Assembly: GCA_039619475.1 (NCBI GenBank)
Contig: CM077116.1
Coordinates: 28,035,191-28,099,190 of the forward strand
Source: Icerya purchasi
Lineage: Eukaryota > Arthropoda > Insecta > Hemiptera > Monophlebidae
Length of the DNA: 64,000 bases
Direction of reading: 5' to 3'
Position numbers and translations under genes: made by a program. Positions 46,282 through 58,077 of the stretch are shown one piece after another (positions within the stretch are counted from its first letter, which is position 1; every line of letters starts with the position of its first letter). A model generated the notes under the pieces. It made no database searches. It saw only the letters and a list, made by a program, of their open reading frames with translations, and was not told the origin of the DNA.

Positions 46282-47797
46282 GGATATTCGCGTCGATGTA
46301 TTTATTGAATAATATTGAGAGTTGAGATAAACTGTTGAAACAAATAAAAATAAAACGATCTGAAAGAACATATTGGTATAAGTGAAAAAATATAAATATA
46401 TACCTATATTTTATCAAAATTTCGTATGTATTCTGAACAATATGGAAACATATTTGTTTAGAGCTTGCACGCATTGACTGCGATCTGATATTTCCGATTT
46501 CGTAAATCCTGTGTACGTAATAGCGTCTTGTACGGAATCAGATTGATCCGATCGGTTTCAAAACGGTCATGACGAATGTGCGATCTTATCAGTATCCTTA
46601 GTAAAAAAAAGTTCTCAAAGTTTTTATATTTTTTCATTTAAAAAAGATTGTTGGCGGGAGTGGTGTAATCAGAATTTATCGTTGGTGGGCGGGAAAGGGA
46701 AGCCTAAAAATGTATATAGCGATTTTTTTTATACGTGTATTATTAAATGTAAAAGAAAAAAAAACGTTTTTTTTTTTAAATACCAATTTCAAGATTTACT
46801 ATAAAAATTTAATAAAAATGCACCGAACATACAAATTAATTATTTGACGATACAAATTTAATAAAAATTAATATATAGGTGTTTGCCAGGAAAACCAGAT
46901 TACATTTGTACCTGTAGAAGTCGCATAGCTCTCTTTGTTCTGTAATAGCCTGGGCAGTTGAAGGCACAACATAAAGGTGTAATAATAAAAAAAATATATA
47001 TATATATATATTTCAGAGTGATATACCTTAAAGTGATATGATAATTCTTATACAGCATTAAATATTTAAAATTAACACGGAAATCAAAAATCGCAATAAT
47101 AATTAAAAATCGCATGAAGTGCTCATTATATTTATAATACTCGGATTGTAGAAAATGAGCAACTGTGTTATTATACTCATTAAATTTTTCTAGATATTGT
47201 GATTTCCACGCTGACACTAATGTAAGTATTGATGTATAAGAATTACCGCAATATCTGTAAAATATATGTACCTTCTTATCGAATTTTTTACTTTTTAGTG
47301 GGTGTTTATTAAATTTTTACGGTAAATCTTGAGAGTTTTTTTTTAAAATATTTTATCTTAAAATTATTAATTTTTTTAGCGTGAATTATTTTAACTCTTT
47401 AAAATGCGAATAAAATTGGCCTGCTTAAGAACCGAGTTCTTCATATGATTGACTAGGGAATACTGAAACTTTAGTTATTTTTTCGGTTGAATTCAAGATG
47501 TTTCGCTTTTTTCACACTATGCGCGTTAAACTATAGTCATTTTGCCGTTGACAAATCCGATTCTACAGTCTGATTAATCGTAAACCATAACGGCGGCTCA
47601 CAAAAATTGAACACTAACAATAAGAACGCATTTATAATTACCGGTCTGAGTGGTGTTGAAAAAGTTTTGATCGTAGTCGATAATTAATTCGTTTAACAAA
47701 TATTGTATTACACTAGAAAACTGCTAATTATTAAGAAAAAAAGGATTAATGCGTGCTTAAGTTGTTTCGGCGACTTTTGTTTCGATGCAATCAATTT

Positions 47798-47841
<44 letters not shown>

Positions 47842-50404
47842 TCCAAGGAAAAAAGAAATTAAAACATGTACACATCTGTTTGTAAATGTACACCTACATG
47901 GTGTTTACGTTATTATTGCAAATGTTTGTAAAAGTTATACATAAAATACGTTTTTACAATCAGATGATTAAAATTTTACAACGCGCGCGAACCGGTTTTA
48001 TTTATTTAGCTTTAAGGCTAAGTAAAGATTGATGATTGTAATCCTCCATGATGAAATTCTGTTAACCACGTTTGGGATTTGCAAGGGCATTGCGAAACAG
48101 CAGACGACAAATGCCGCTAGAAAACCCCAAACTTGGACTAACCAGTATGAGAAAAATAACCTACCGGTTTAAAATTCGTTAAATCATAACACGCGAATAA
48201 GTAAATAAATAAATTAATATATTAGATAAAATATGTAATATAAAAGTACTTTCACCATCGTGATTAAACGAAAAATATGTTTGTAAATTTTCCTACGCTA
48301 AAGATAAATTTTCGAAATTGTAAATTTTTTTAAAAATTACTTTTTTTGTTTGCAATCGCATTAAAAATATCTCGGCACCATGTTATTAAATAGATGCTCT
48401 AGAGATATCTTAAATACAGTCCCCTTTTGGTTAAAAGTCGTCATCATTATCGGTAAAATAATCGTTTCGCCACAACAGAAATTTTACGGCTCAAATATTG
48501 GTTGAAACGGTATTCCAGTGGTTGCGCGATGTGCAGAAGCCTGAAGCAAAAAAAATAAAAGGTTTCTAAAGAGTGAGCTTTTAAATCAAAACGTGTATGT
48601 AATACGATTTTAACAACTATTTTTTTGTATACATTTTTATTTAATGATGATTGTTTTCTATATTATATTAAATAAAAAAAAAAAATGAACCACTACCAGG
48701 TAAAATGACCAACAGTATATGATTATTGAATAATTTTAGATATCTTTACATCATTTATATAAAACTTTTTTAAAAACTGCTACTTTTTCAGTTAATCTAT
48801 TCATATTGGTTGTTGAAAAAAAGAGAGAATAATAGAGAAAGACAGAGAAAAATTCAATTTCCTGAGTGGAAATTAGATTCGAGAGGCGGATGATGTTCTC
48901 TTTAGCTACACACCTTAATTTTAATCCGCATACTATATTGAAGCGTGATTAACAGATTTTCAGTTTAGTTAAAATTTTAATATCCGGAATTACTGTCGTT
49001 GAACCAAAATAAGGAATAAAATACACTTCCAAATCTAAATATATTTTTTAATCTTATACAGTTATAATTCATTGTAATTAAAAAATTCATTATTTTACAA
49101 TTCGTGAAGGTTCTTTTTTTTTTTTTTTTTAAACCAGATAAATTGATAAACTATAGGCAAAACGTGCTAACAGGTTGGTTATTGCAGTTGAATTAATTGT
49201 CGAAAAAACTGACGAGCAACAATATTAATAAAGGTAAATTGTTAAAAAAACATAATAAATGAAATTGGACATTAGTGTTTCAATACTATAACGAATTTGC
49301 GTAATAACATTTATTGACTAGTAATAATAACAGTAATTATAAGTTTCATTAGATTCTTACGGATTGTAAGCAGCTGGTGCCCTTCCAGTAACGTTTTGAA
49401 TGAATATCCTAGTTAAAACGATCTTTTTGAGGGCAGGAACGCGAAAATCATTTCAAGCGATGTAAATATGCGCAAGTATTAGCTACTATTTCAAGAATCA
49501 TGACGTCCACATATTTGCGATAGAGTCCACTGTGGACAAAAAAATTGAAAATATGAAATTATTTATTAAAAAAAAAAGAAAAGAAAAACACCTCAGTACT
49601 TTCCTTGTTAATTATGGTGGGTACCTTAACCAGTGAAGGAAATAACGAATAACAGTTTTTTAAAAAAAATAAGTTGTGAGTCTCACAGATTTACCATCGG
49701 TAGTTCTACTAGTATAAAATCTATTTATAAATTTTCCAATGAAAAATGACTAGTTTATCGACTGGGTGCAGATGAAAAGATTTGCCGAATTTGAAAATTG
49801 TTATGAATATTTTAGTAATTGTGTGTAGGGCGGGGGAAAGAAATATAGAGATTATGGTAAACAGTGAACGGAATTTTATTGGAAAGAAACTAACCAAGAG
49901 CAGTTCATGATTCAAAACTCTCCGGCTCATATAGAAGAACGAAATGGATAAAACAAGAACAGATCAGCCGTATTGTGGCTAAATATAACTTTGAAAAACC
50001 GTGTTTTTGCTACGAACTCGAAATGCATGCACACTCATTTGTTATGAAAAGATTCTTTAAAAATGACAGTAATAATGGAAATCTAACACGTACTGATAGT
50101 AAAAGAAACTAGCAGATGCATGTATAGTCTAGTCCGGAAAAAGGCAGTTGAAAAACACCGAACAGCTAAAGAACAGTTCATCAGTGATGTCAGCCAACCA
50201 GAGAATAGCTTCGACTTGATGAGGAAATTTGAAGCCAAAGTGAAAAAAAGTAGACAATAGATCTACGTGAAAAAGGTGTTATCGAGTCCATTGGCAACGA
50301 TGAAATTAATTATTTCGCCATGTAAAGGAGATTTTAGATTTCCTTCGTGACGTAATTAATACCAGCTTTCTTTTTTTTTTCTGAACTTTTCTGTATATTT
50401 AACT
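46282..50404. other. AT-rich region downstream of PARN, no gene seen
   Basis: Contains an AC microsatellite at 47799-47836 and a GC-richer patch at about 48020-48170 with paired inverted segments (GTTTGGG with CCCCAAAC, GGGCATT with AATGCC). No open frame shows a known domain. Confidence 0.6.
47799..47836. repeat. AC microsatellite
   Basis: Uninterrupted AC dinucleotide run. Open frames across it (Thr-His or Cys-Val repeats) are artefacts. Confidence 0.95.
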
Positions 50405-50510
50405 CCTTTCTGTCCAGAGGAGTCACATTATTATTCTTCCTATCCCTAAGAAAAAACCCTTTCTACGTCTGATTTCCCTACCATCGTGTCTCAGATAACT
50501 ATTTGGGGGC

Positions 50511-51265
50511 ATGCTTAACAAGCGCCTGGTCTGGTGGCTCGAATATAAAAAGGTTTTTCCTACCAATATGTTTAGTTTCCGTCCAAGCTTAGGTTCTGCT
50601 GACTGCATCAGTCACTTTGTTTCTTATATCTATAAGTCTTTCATCGATAAACAGTATACATTATCTACTTTTATTGATGTTTCTAGTGCTTTTGATAATG
50701 TCAATTTCTCTACTCTTCGGGATAGAATGATAGCAATTAACATCTTATCGCATTTCTCTTCCCTCATTATTAATCTGTTGTTAAATCGTACTATTCTCCT
50801 TTCTTCCTCCTCGTTCGAGGTTACAATAGTTGTTTCACGTGGTCTTCCACAAAGATCCTGCCTTAGTTCTACTCTTTAATATTCACACTATTTCTGTTGC
50901 TTCTCTTTCTACCCTCTTCCTTATTCTTTGCCTATGGCATTCTTCTCTTTTCCTCATCCCGCGATGTTGTAGACGCAAACGAAAAAGTCAATTCGTCTCC
51001 AGTAACATTGGAACAATCTCTTTCCTCTTTGAGCCTTTCGATCTCCCCTTCAAAATGTTCTTGTATTGTCTTTTCTCTTCGTCCTTTTAATCCCGCTTTA
51101 ACCTCTGCATCCTTAAACTCCATACTTATCCCTCGCAAGGATTGCTTTTGCTATCTCGGTGTATTCCTTAAAAGTCATCTGTCTTTTTGTGAACATATTA
51201 ATTTCCTTTCCTCATCTGCCCTTAAAAAACTGAACCTACTGAAAGTTCTTTCATCAAAAAAATAG
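50511..51265 (+). pseudogene. Reverse transcriptase remnant (I-type)
   Basis: Two main frames: 50511-50879 with VFPTNMFSFRPSLGSADCIS and FIDVSSAFDN, and 50897-51265 with FFAYGILLFSSSRDVVDA, SISPSKCSC and CYLGVFLKSHLSF. The YADD motif reads AYG, so both catalytic aspartates of that box are gone. Confidence 0.82.
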
Positions 51266-51796
51266 GGAGGCGATCTTTTTCTCCTCATTTCTTTGTAAAA
51301 ATCGATTATCCGTTTTAAACTCGATTACTGTTTCTCTATCTACGTCTGTGCCTCAAAATCGCTTCTTTCTAAGCTAGATAGAATCCAATATCCTTGTATT
51401 CGTCTTTGCCTTGGTGCTCTTAGATCTTCTCCAATACTAGCAGTTCTCGCTGAGTCAAATTCGCCTCTCCTTTTCATCCGCAGATCCTATTTAGGATATC
51501 GTTTCTTCTGTAAACGCTTACCGTTATCATCCTCTAGACTTTTCATACCTTTCTATTCTGAAAAACTGGTGCTTTACTTCCAAGAAAATTTCTATCCTAA
51601 CCTACATTGCTTTGCGGCCGAATTTCTTTTATCCTGTGCAATTACTTCCAATAATCTCCCTCACTTTTCTTTTAATTTTGCAGATCTCTCCAATTCTCCC
51701 AATGTATTCTACTTTCCTCCTTCCTCCAAATTCCTTTCCAATACAACAGTTAAAGAGGAATTTCATAGTTATATCGAATCCCAATTTTCTTCTTAG

Positions 51797-52528
51797 ATGA
51801 CCATTTTTACGGATGGTTTGAAGGGGCCTAATGGAGCTGGAGCTTCTTTCATTCTTCCGACCATAAATTCCTGTAAATCTTTTCGTCTCCCTTCTTTTTG
51901 CACTATCTTTACGGCTCAGCTAATGGTTATTCTACGTTCTATAATTTATATTTCCTCTCATCGATCTTCTAAATTTTTAATTATCTCTGACTCCATGTGT
52001 GCTCTTAAAATTATTTCCTCACATTTCCCCTGTCACTTCTTTGATTTTTTTATTCTCCGTATTCGCTCTCTCATTCACACTCTTTCCTCACTTCATGCTA
52101 TCCGCATTGATATGCTCTGGGTTTCTAGTCATATGGGGATTGAAGGTAACGAAATGGCAAATTCCTTGGCTCAGATTGCTGTATCCTCCGCTTTTATTTT
52201 ACTGAAATTCCCACTTTTAATTTGCTCCCACTGTGTAAAAAGTTTCATGCTAGATTTTGGTAAAATTTTTACGTCTCCTTTTCTAACCAATTTTCCTTTT
52301 ATTTTTCCATCCAACCTAATCTTCCTACCCGGCCTTGGTTTTACAATTTTCCTTCGCTTCGCCGTTCCGTTATTATCTCTGTTATCCGTTTACGTTTCGA
52401 TCATATTCTTCTTCCTTCTTCACGTTTTCGTTTTCGTCTCGCACTATCCCCTAGTTGCCTTCTTCATCCTGACGACGAAGCCGTCTGCGATCCTGACCAT
52501 TTCTTTTTTGAATATTCATCCCTCGTGA
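51797..52528 (+). pseudogene. RNase H domain of the non-LTR element
   Basis: Open for 243 codons. RNase H motifs run in order: IFTDGLKGPNGAGASFI (first aspartate), FTAQLMVILRSIIY (E of the consensus AE is Q here), IISDSMCALKII (third acidic residue), LWVSSHMGIEGNEMANSLAQ (family WVPSH.GI.GNE.AD.LA, final D changed to N). Two of the four acidic catalytic positions are therefore changed. After about residue 135 the true homology shifts frame. Confidence 0.82.
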
Positions 52529-52727
52529 ACGAACGTACTTCTTTGTACTCCGATCTGTTATGACTTAAGCTCTCTAATCCTTATTGCACATCGTATTTCT
52601 TATCATTTCCGTCGATCTCCGTAGTTTCAATATCTGACCGAATCTACATCTAACTGATTCTTTTCCCTTGTGTCGTTTTTGGGCGAAGATCGGTTGCTGG
52701 CGTGGCCAAAGGAGGAATAAAAAAAAT

Positions 52728-53099
52728 ATATATTTAGAGAAAATCATAAACATAAATACAAGTAACAACATAAATATTTGGTCAAAACTGGTTGAAACTG
52801 GTCAAACCAATCACCCTAATACATAAAATGTGTTGTGGAAAAGTATAATTAAAAAAGGTACAACTAAATACATTCTTCTGTCTACATTTCAATTAAATGA
52901 AATTCAATGCAACTTAAAAATATGTTTTTTTCTGCTAAAATTAAAGTTAAAGGAAAACTAGAAATAATGCGAATACATACATCTTTGGTTTTTTTGTCTA
53001 TGGCAGGGGGACTCTCTATGCTCTCTCTAGAAAATTTTTCTTTTGATTTGTAAAAAATTGTTTTTAAAAAAACGTTTGCACTTACAAGAGAAGAAACAG

Positions 53100-53140
<41 letters not shown>

Positions 53141-53270
53141 CTCGTATATATATGACTGTTAAAAAATTAAGTAATAATCATAAATTAATTTTTACTCCTG
53201 GAACGTTTAGAAATAAATATTAATTAGAATACGATGGTCATGAAAATTTTTAAACCTGCTTTTTAATAAA
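52728..53270. other. Spacer between two retrotransposon relics
   Basis: AT-rich with a TA microsatellite at about 53104-53134. No gene seen. Confidence 0.6.
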
Positions 53271-53274
53271 ATAG

Positions 53275-54874
53275 GGTGATGCTAATCATCTAGGAGAAGA
53301 GGATTTTTATTTCTCTTTATTTGTACTGTGTCAAGTTTTAGAAAGAATTATCAAGAATAGGCTCTCATGGAGAAATAAGAGTGAAACCTTTTGAGTAATT
53401 ATAAATGTAGATTTCATCCAGGGAGATTAACACTCGATCAGCTTGTATACTCACGAAGTATAATCCATGATGGCTCCTTTGATAACTGTTCGTGGCCAGT
53501 CTTATTCCACAAAATTAGAGCACTCAGGCTCGATTATAGAATAATCTCAATTTTAAGACAATACTTAGATTCCAGAACTATTAAATTTATTTGCGAACAT
53601 CAAACATATTTTCGAAATGTTACTCGCGGATGCCCGCAAGGATCGATTTTGGGCCCGATTTTTTGGAATTTGTATATTTCAGACTTATCGTTGATGGAAT
53701 TCCCGTCGGCAGTAACCAGATATTTCTATGCAGATGATCTAGCATTCTCGGTCACTTCTAACCATCGTCCCTCCATTTGTAAATACTTCAAATCAACAAT
53801 ATTTTAACCTATATGGAAAAACATCTTCTACAGTTGGACGAAAACAAGACTAATTTATTAATCATGCACAGGAAACGAAAAAGGGACTACTACAATTCGC
53901 TACATCTCTCTATACCGAACTTTAAAATTAATATCGTCGAATCACTGAAATATCTTGGTATTACATTAGACTGTCGCTACAGTTTTAATCAACATTTCAA
54001 AAATTTGTCCAGTAAAGCTACAACGGTTCTAAATAAATTGCACTCCGTGTCTGGACGCACGTATGGGATGAGCACTAAACACCGTTTAATAATTCGTTAA
54101 TATGCTAGTTGTTCCATTATTCACGTACTGCGTATTTATGTTTGAAGAGGCTTTAAAGCGTAAAAGCATTCAGGAAGTACTAGTTAAATTCCAAAGGAAA
54201 TTTCTTTTGTTTATTCTCCGCGCGCATAGAACTACTTCCGGTGATGCGTTGCGAACAATAGCAGGACAATTGCCACTGCATTCCGTATTGCAGCATAAAA
54301 TTTTGTATTTCAAAGGGTTAAATAATCTCAATTTGGAGTTGGATCTAAACAATGGATTTATTGAGAAATGCAAAATAGCTGGAACAATAGCTCAACTGGA
54401 AGATTAACATTTAGTTTCGTCCCCGAGGTGAAAACCAATCCGATCAAAATTAATAATATTAATACGTATGTGACGCAATTTCTTACTGGACATGGTAGAT
54501 TACAAAGTTATCTGCACCGTTTCCATCTAGCAGACACCAATTTGTGTTCCTGTGGAGATGCTCCTGAAACTGTCACCCATATCGTTAATGAGTGCGCCAA
54601 ATGGAAATTCTTGTTTAAAGACGTAAATTGTTTTCCATTAAACAACGATAATTTATCAAAATTCCTGCACGTGGCGAATTTTATCATGGCTTCCAAATAT
54701 TCGGATGTTGAAGATTTTTCATTTAATGAATAATTTTATTTTAATTTTTATATTGGTTAATTTTTGTCTCTTTCATTTTCTTTTTATTGTTTCCAATCCA
54801 TGAGGTGTTCATTCAACTGAGATACTCATGGCTATGTTTCAATTACTATGTAAAAAAAAAAAAAAAAAAAAAAA
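53275..54874 (+). mobile_element. R1-like non-LTR retrotransposon, 5'-truncated, with poly-A tail
   Basis: Starts within the RT (CQVLERIIKNRLSW) and ends in a poly-A run at about 54851-54874. The central part has TRGCPQGSILGPIFWNLYIS and YFYADDLAF. The C-terminal part has a CCHC-type CSCGDAPETVTHIVNECAKW block, seen in R1- and Jockey-type ORF2. No RNase H is seen, so it is a different family from the element at 50405. Frame changes at about 53808, 54101 and 54390. Confidence 0.85.
53391..54733 (+). pseudogene. R1-like reverse transcriptase ORF2 remnant
   Basis: Four overlapping or adjacent frames (53391-53807, 53813-54100, 54102-54407, 54368-54733) make one RT. The catalytic YADD is intact at YFYADDLAF. 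The stretch between RSIIHDGS and SFDNCSWPV lacks about 20 residues around the first RT aspartate. ESLKYLGITLDCRYSF and HKIRALRL are family-typical. The end carries CSCGDAPETVTHIVNEC. Confidence 0.84.
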
Positions 54875-54884
54875 TCCATGATTG

Positions 54885-55240
54885 CTTCGCCACGAAACGA
54901 CACACGCTTGCTGCGTTCTTCGATTGCTGCTAGGCGTTTGATGTTACATGGCGCTACAAAATTTTAAGAACGTTGCATACTATAGGTTTCAGAGGTTGCC
55001 TACCCACCGGGAATTCTTTAAAAATTGTCGGTTCATAGTCCGCCTGGGCAGCAAACTCTCAGACCCTTACGAGCAGACGGACGGTGTCCCACAAGGTTCT
55101 GTTCTAAGTCCAGCTTTATTTAACTTGACATTTGACGGTATTGTAAGTAAAGTAAAGCTACCAGTCAAATGTTACGTATTCGCCGATGATTTCATGATCT
55201 TCGTCGCATGCTCCAACGTCAATGTTAACGTTTAATAACA
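54885..55240 (+). pseudogene. Reverse transcriptase fragment, another non-LTR family
   Basis: About 95 codons with RFIVRLGSKLSDPYEQTDGV, PQGSVLSPALFNLTFDGIVS and CYVFADDFMIF. The intact PQGS and YADD-like (FADD) boxes show the centre of an RT of Jockey/R1 type, not the same as its neighbour. It begins directly after the neighbour's poly-A tail. Both ends are truncated. Confidence 0.8.
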
Positions 55241-55439
55241 GAACACAGTCAACGAACTTTTTAATTGGTCATCACCGAATGGTTTTACGTTTTTTACCAG
55301 AAAAACTACCCCAGTCCATTTTTGTAATCAATCAACTTGAAGAATATTCCAATTCAAAAATCCAACGCAGTCAAGTTTACATTTTGCATCATTTTGCATT
55401 TAAAGTATTACAAAGTTTTTTTTTAATAATGTGAATAGT

Positions 55440-56197
55440 AGTGTTTTGTTGAAAACGATTTTATGATATTATATACATACGTTTACTGTTTTTTAAATTA
55501 TGAATTAGGAAAAAATCAAGTGCTAGAAAATAAAAGAACGTCTTTTTATTTCACGTTTGTATATATACCTTTTATTTCATTTATTTGTTAGAACGTGTAT
55601 TTTTTATATTGCTAAAAAAAAAATCTTTTGCCATTATATCAAACATTTTCAATGATAATGAAACCGGCTCGGAACGAAGTTCTTCAGTTACAATAAGTAA
55701 ATAACGAGTATGTTCCTATCTGTAATGACCAAACTGTCGTTGCGTGTGTGCGCTTTGGAAACAACGTTATTCACGTAACCCAGTTAAATCTGTATATTTT
55801 AATAGGTAGAGTACAATACGTTTTCTGTACCTGATGATCGCACATAATATACTATAATGATGGCTGGCGCCGCGGCGATTAACAACTTTGGAATGTTACA
55901 CTGTCATCAAAAATTTTAACAGCGGTTTTTATCAAAACAGTATCGATTTGTTTACTGTTTTTAATACAGTTATAAATTCCAGGTCTACTTCTCATTTTAT
56001 TTGGATGTTTATTATTTCGCTGTTTTTCGAGATATTTTAGATATGAAACTGTCATCTACTGGCTTCAAGTTATTTTAGCTTTTAAACATTATTATTATAT
56101 TAACCTCTGTTTTGTTTTTATTTTTTTTTATAATTATGTTTTATAATATATTTAAATTTCTTTCCATTTTGATTACATAAGTTACTCTTTTTGTAAC
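55440..56197. other. AT-rich spacer
   Basis: No gene or mobile element recognised. Confidence 0.55.
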
Positions 56198-56207
56198 AGT
56201 TTGTAAC

Positions 56208-58067
56208 AGGACCGTAGCCAGGAATTCATTTGAATGGGGGGGGAGGGGGTTGTATCTGGACCACGGCTTTAGATAGGAATTCGTTTCGGGGGGAGGGGGC
56301 ATTCCGAACAATACGCAGTACGTAACATTAAATAACATGATATTACATTTTTTATATTTTTTATTTAATTATTTCTGTAAACATAATAGTAAGATGCAAA
56401 ATTGAGAAAGAGGTTCGAAAAAAAGAATGTCTACATAATTACCAATTTGGATACATACAGAAAAAATATACTGAACAGGCCATTAGGATCTGTATGGACA
56501 TAATTGAAATATACAGAAATAATGTTAATGAAAATCATAAATTAATTCTATTAATAAGCTTTGACATTAGTGGAGCGTTTGACAGGATAAAATGGTCGTC
56601 AATTTTAAACTATCTAAAAGAAAGCAAAACTCAATCGGGCCTAATCAGCTTAATTAAAAGCTTTTTAAGCAACAGAATAAAAAGATTTTACAGCAGCGAA
56701 CAGGTTATATACGAACGGAAACTCACAGCTGGTGTGTCCCAAGGATCAGCCTTCTCTCCGATAATTTTCAACATAGCTATGGCACAGATATATGTATAAA
56801 GCAGCAGGGGTCAAAACCAACATAAAATTAATAAGCTATGCGAATGATCTTCTACTCATAGTGGGGCCTCAAGCACATTAAAGAAACAGCAAATATCAAT
56901 GATGAAATCAGGATTATTGTTCAAGAACTGAAGATTAAGTTTAATTCGGAAAAAAAAACTAATATGCTTTTGATAACTAGGAAAATAGTTAAATCTAAAA
57001 TTAAGAAAGAAATAGAAGAAATCATTAGAATAGAAGGAGAAAAATTATTTTGCAAGAATGAGATGAAATACTTAGGAGTAGTAATTGACTAAAATATTAA
57101 TTTTAGTAGTCATATCAAGTATATTTTAGATACAATTAAAAAAAAATATTGCAAGATGATTGCTCTTTACAGAAATACTTTTGGGCTCAAATTTAAGGAG
57201 AGGATTTTATATTCAGCCTTATTCCGATCAGTGGTAGAATATGCAAATGTTAGTTACTACCTTAAATTAAATAAAAAGAACAGAAACAAAATAAAATCAG
57301 AACAAAAGAAAATATTATTAATAAATGTAATATCTGCTTACAAAACAATTTCTTACTGTGCAACGAATGTTATCGCAGGCGTTCTACCCATAGACATGCA
57401 ATTAGGGAAAGCAAATGAGATAAAAGCATGAAAAATGAAAAATCTTGACAAAAAAGAACTAAAAGAAGGAATCAATGAAATTGGAATTAAATACACAGAA
57501 AAATGGCAGCAACAATATGATAATGATCCAGTAGGACGGCGAACGTACAAATTAATTCCCAGGATAGAAGAACGATTACAAAATAAGGACTTGGTACCGA
57601 ATTATTTTCTAACACAGTTCGTAACTGGACATGGAGATTTTCAGACGTACGTTAAAAGATTCAAAGTAAAAATGATAACTGCGATATACGTGAAATTAAA
57701 ACAGATACGCCGGACCATACTTTTTAAAATGTTTAGCATTTAAACAAGTACGAAGTAAATTCGAGACAAGCCATGCATTTGAAAACTGGTTTAAAGACGG
57801 AAACAATACTCGAAATACTATAAACTATATTAATACAATAATGAAACAAAAAAGTCTTCTCCTATCTTTGCGTAAACTGAATTAATAAATGAGAAAATGA
57901 GTTGAAACAGGAACGTTAAGAAGAGTACAGAAAAACCGATTGGTCAAACGCTCTCTTCTTTATTTTTTGTTATTTACAATAAAAGGGGAAAAAAGAAAAG
58001 TCCAAAACATTTCGGAAGGGGGGAGGGGTGGACCCCCCTAAACACCCCCCGCTCTGCCTACGGCTAT
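56208..58067 (+). mobile_element. 1.86-kb retroelement-bearing insertion with G-rich inverted ends and 10-bp target duplication
   Basis: Exact 10-bp duplications AGTTTGTAAC flank it at 56198-56207 and 58068-58077. The left end reads GGACCGTAGCCAGGAATTC then G runs. A second, diverged copy of this motif follows (GGACCACGGC ... GGAATTCGTTTCGGGGGG, about 56259-56300). The right end, on the opposite strand, reads ATAGCCGTAGGCAGAGCGGG, so the termini are loosely inverted. Inside is an RT remnant of R1-type on the + strand. It could be a non-LTR element with tandem 5' units or a DNA element that captured an RT fragment. Confidence 0.75.
56494..57743 (+). pseudogene. R1-like reverse transcriptase remnant within the 56.2-58.1 kb insertion
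   Basis: Pieces run in order: LLISFDISGAFDRIKWSSIL (first RT aspartate), LTAGVSQGSAFSPIIFNI (PQGS box with S for P), SYANDLLLI near 56830-56860 (YADD with the first D changed to N), MKYLGVVID near 57065-57090, then ERILYSALFRSVVEYAN, and FLTQFVTGHGDFQTYVKRF near 57600-57660. The last block resembles FLTGHGRLQSYLHRFH of the R1-like copy at 54.5 kb. At least three stops or frame changes. Confidence 0.82.
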
Positions 58068-58077
58068 AGTTTGTAAC

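Larger units (their letters stand above)
50405..52727 (+). mobile_element. Non-LTR retrotransposon with RNase H, 5'-truncated
   Basis: The + strand carries an RT start (IPKKKP, then MLNKRLVWWLEY near 50515), DCISHFV, FIDVSSAFDNVNF, RGLPQRS (family RGLPQGS), the degenerate active site FAYGILLFSSSRD (family YADDI) and SISPSKCSCIVF, then a thumb region, an RNase H domain (51797-52200) and a C-terminal block with VIRLRFDHILLPSSRF near 52385. It ends GGAGGAATAAAAAAAA. Same family as 11989-15245. Several frameshifts and a lost RT active site show it is dead. Confidence 0.85.

Noticed and set aside
47703..47944. Open frames on both strands with Thr-His or Cys-Val repeats
   Set aside because: They are translations of the AC microsatellite.
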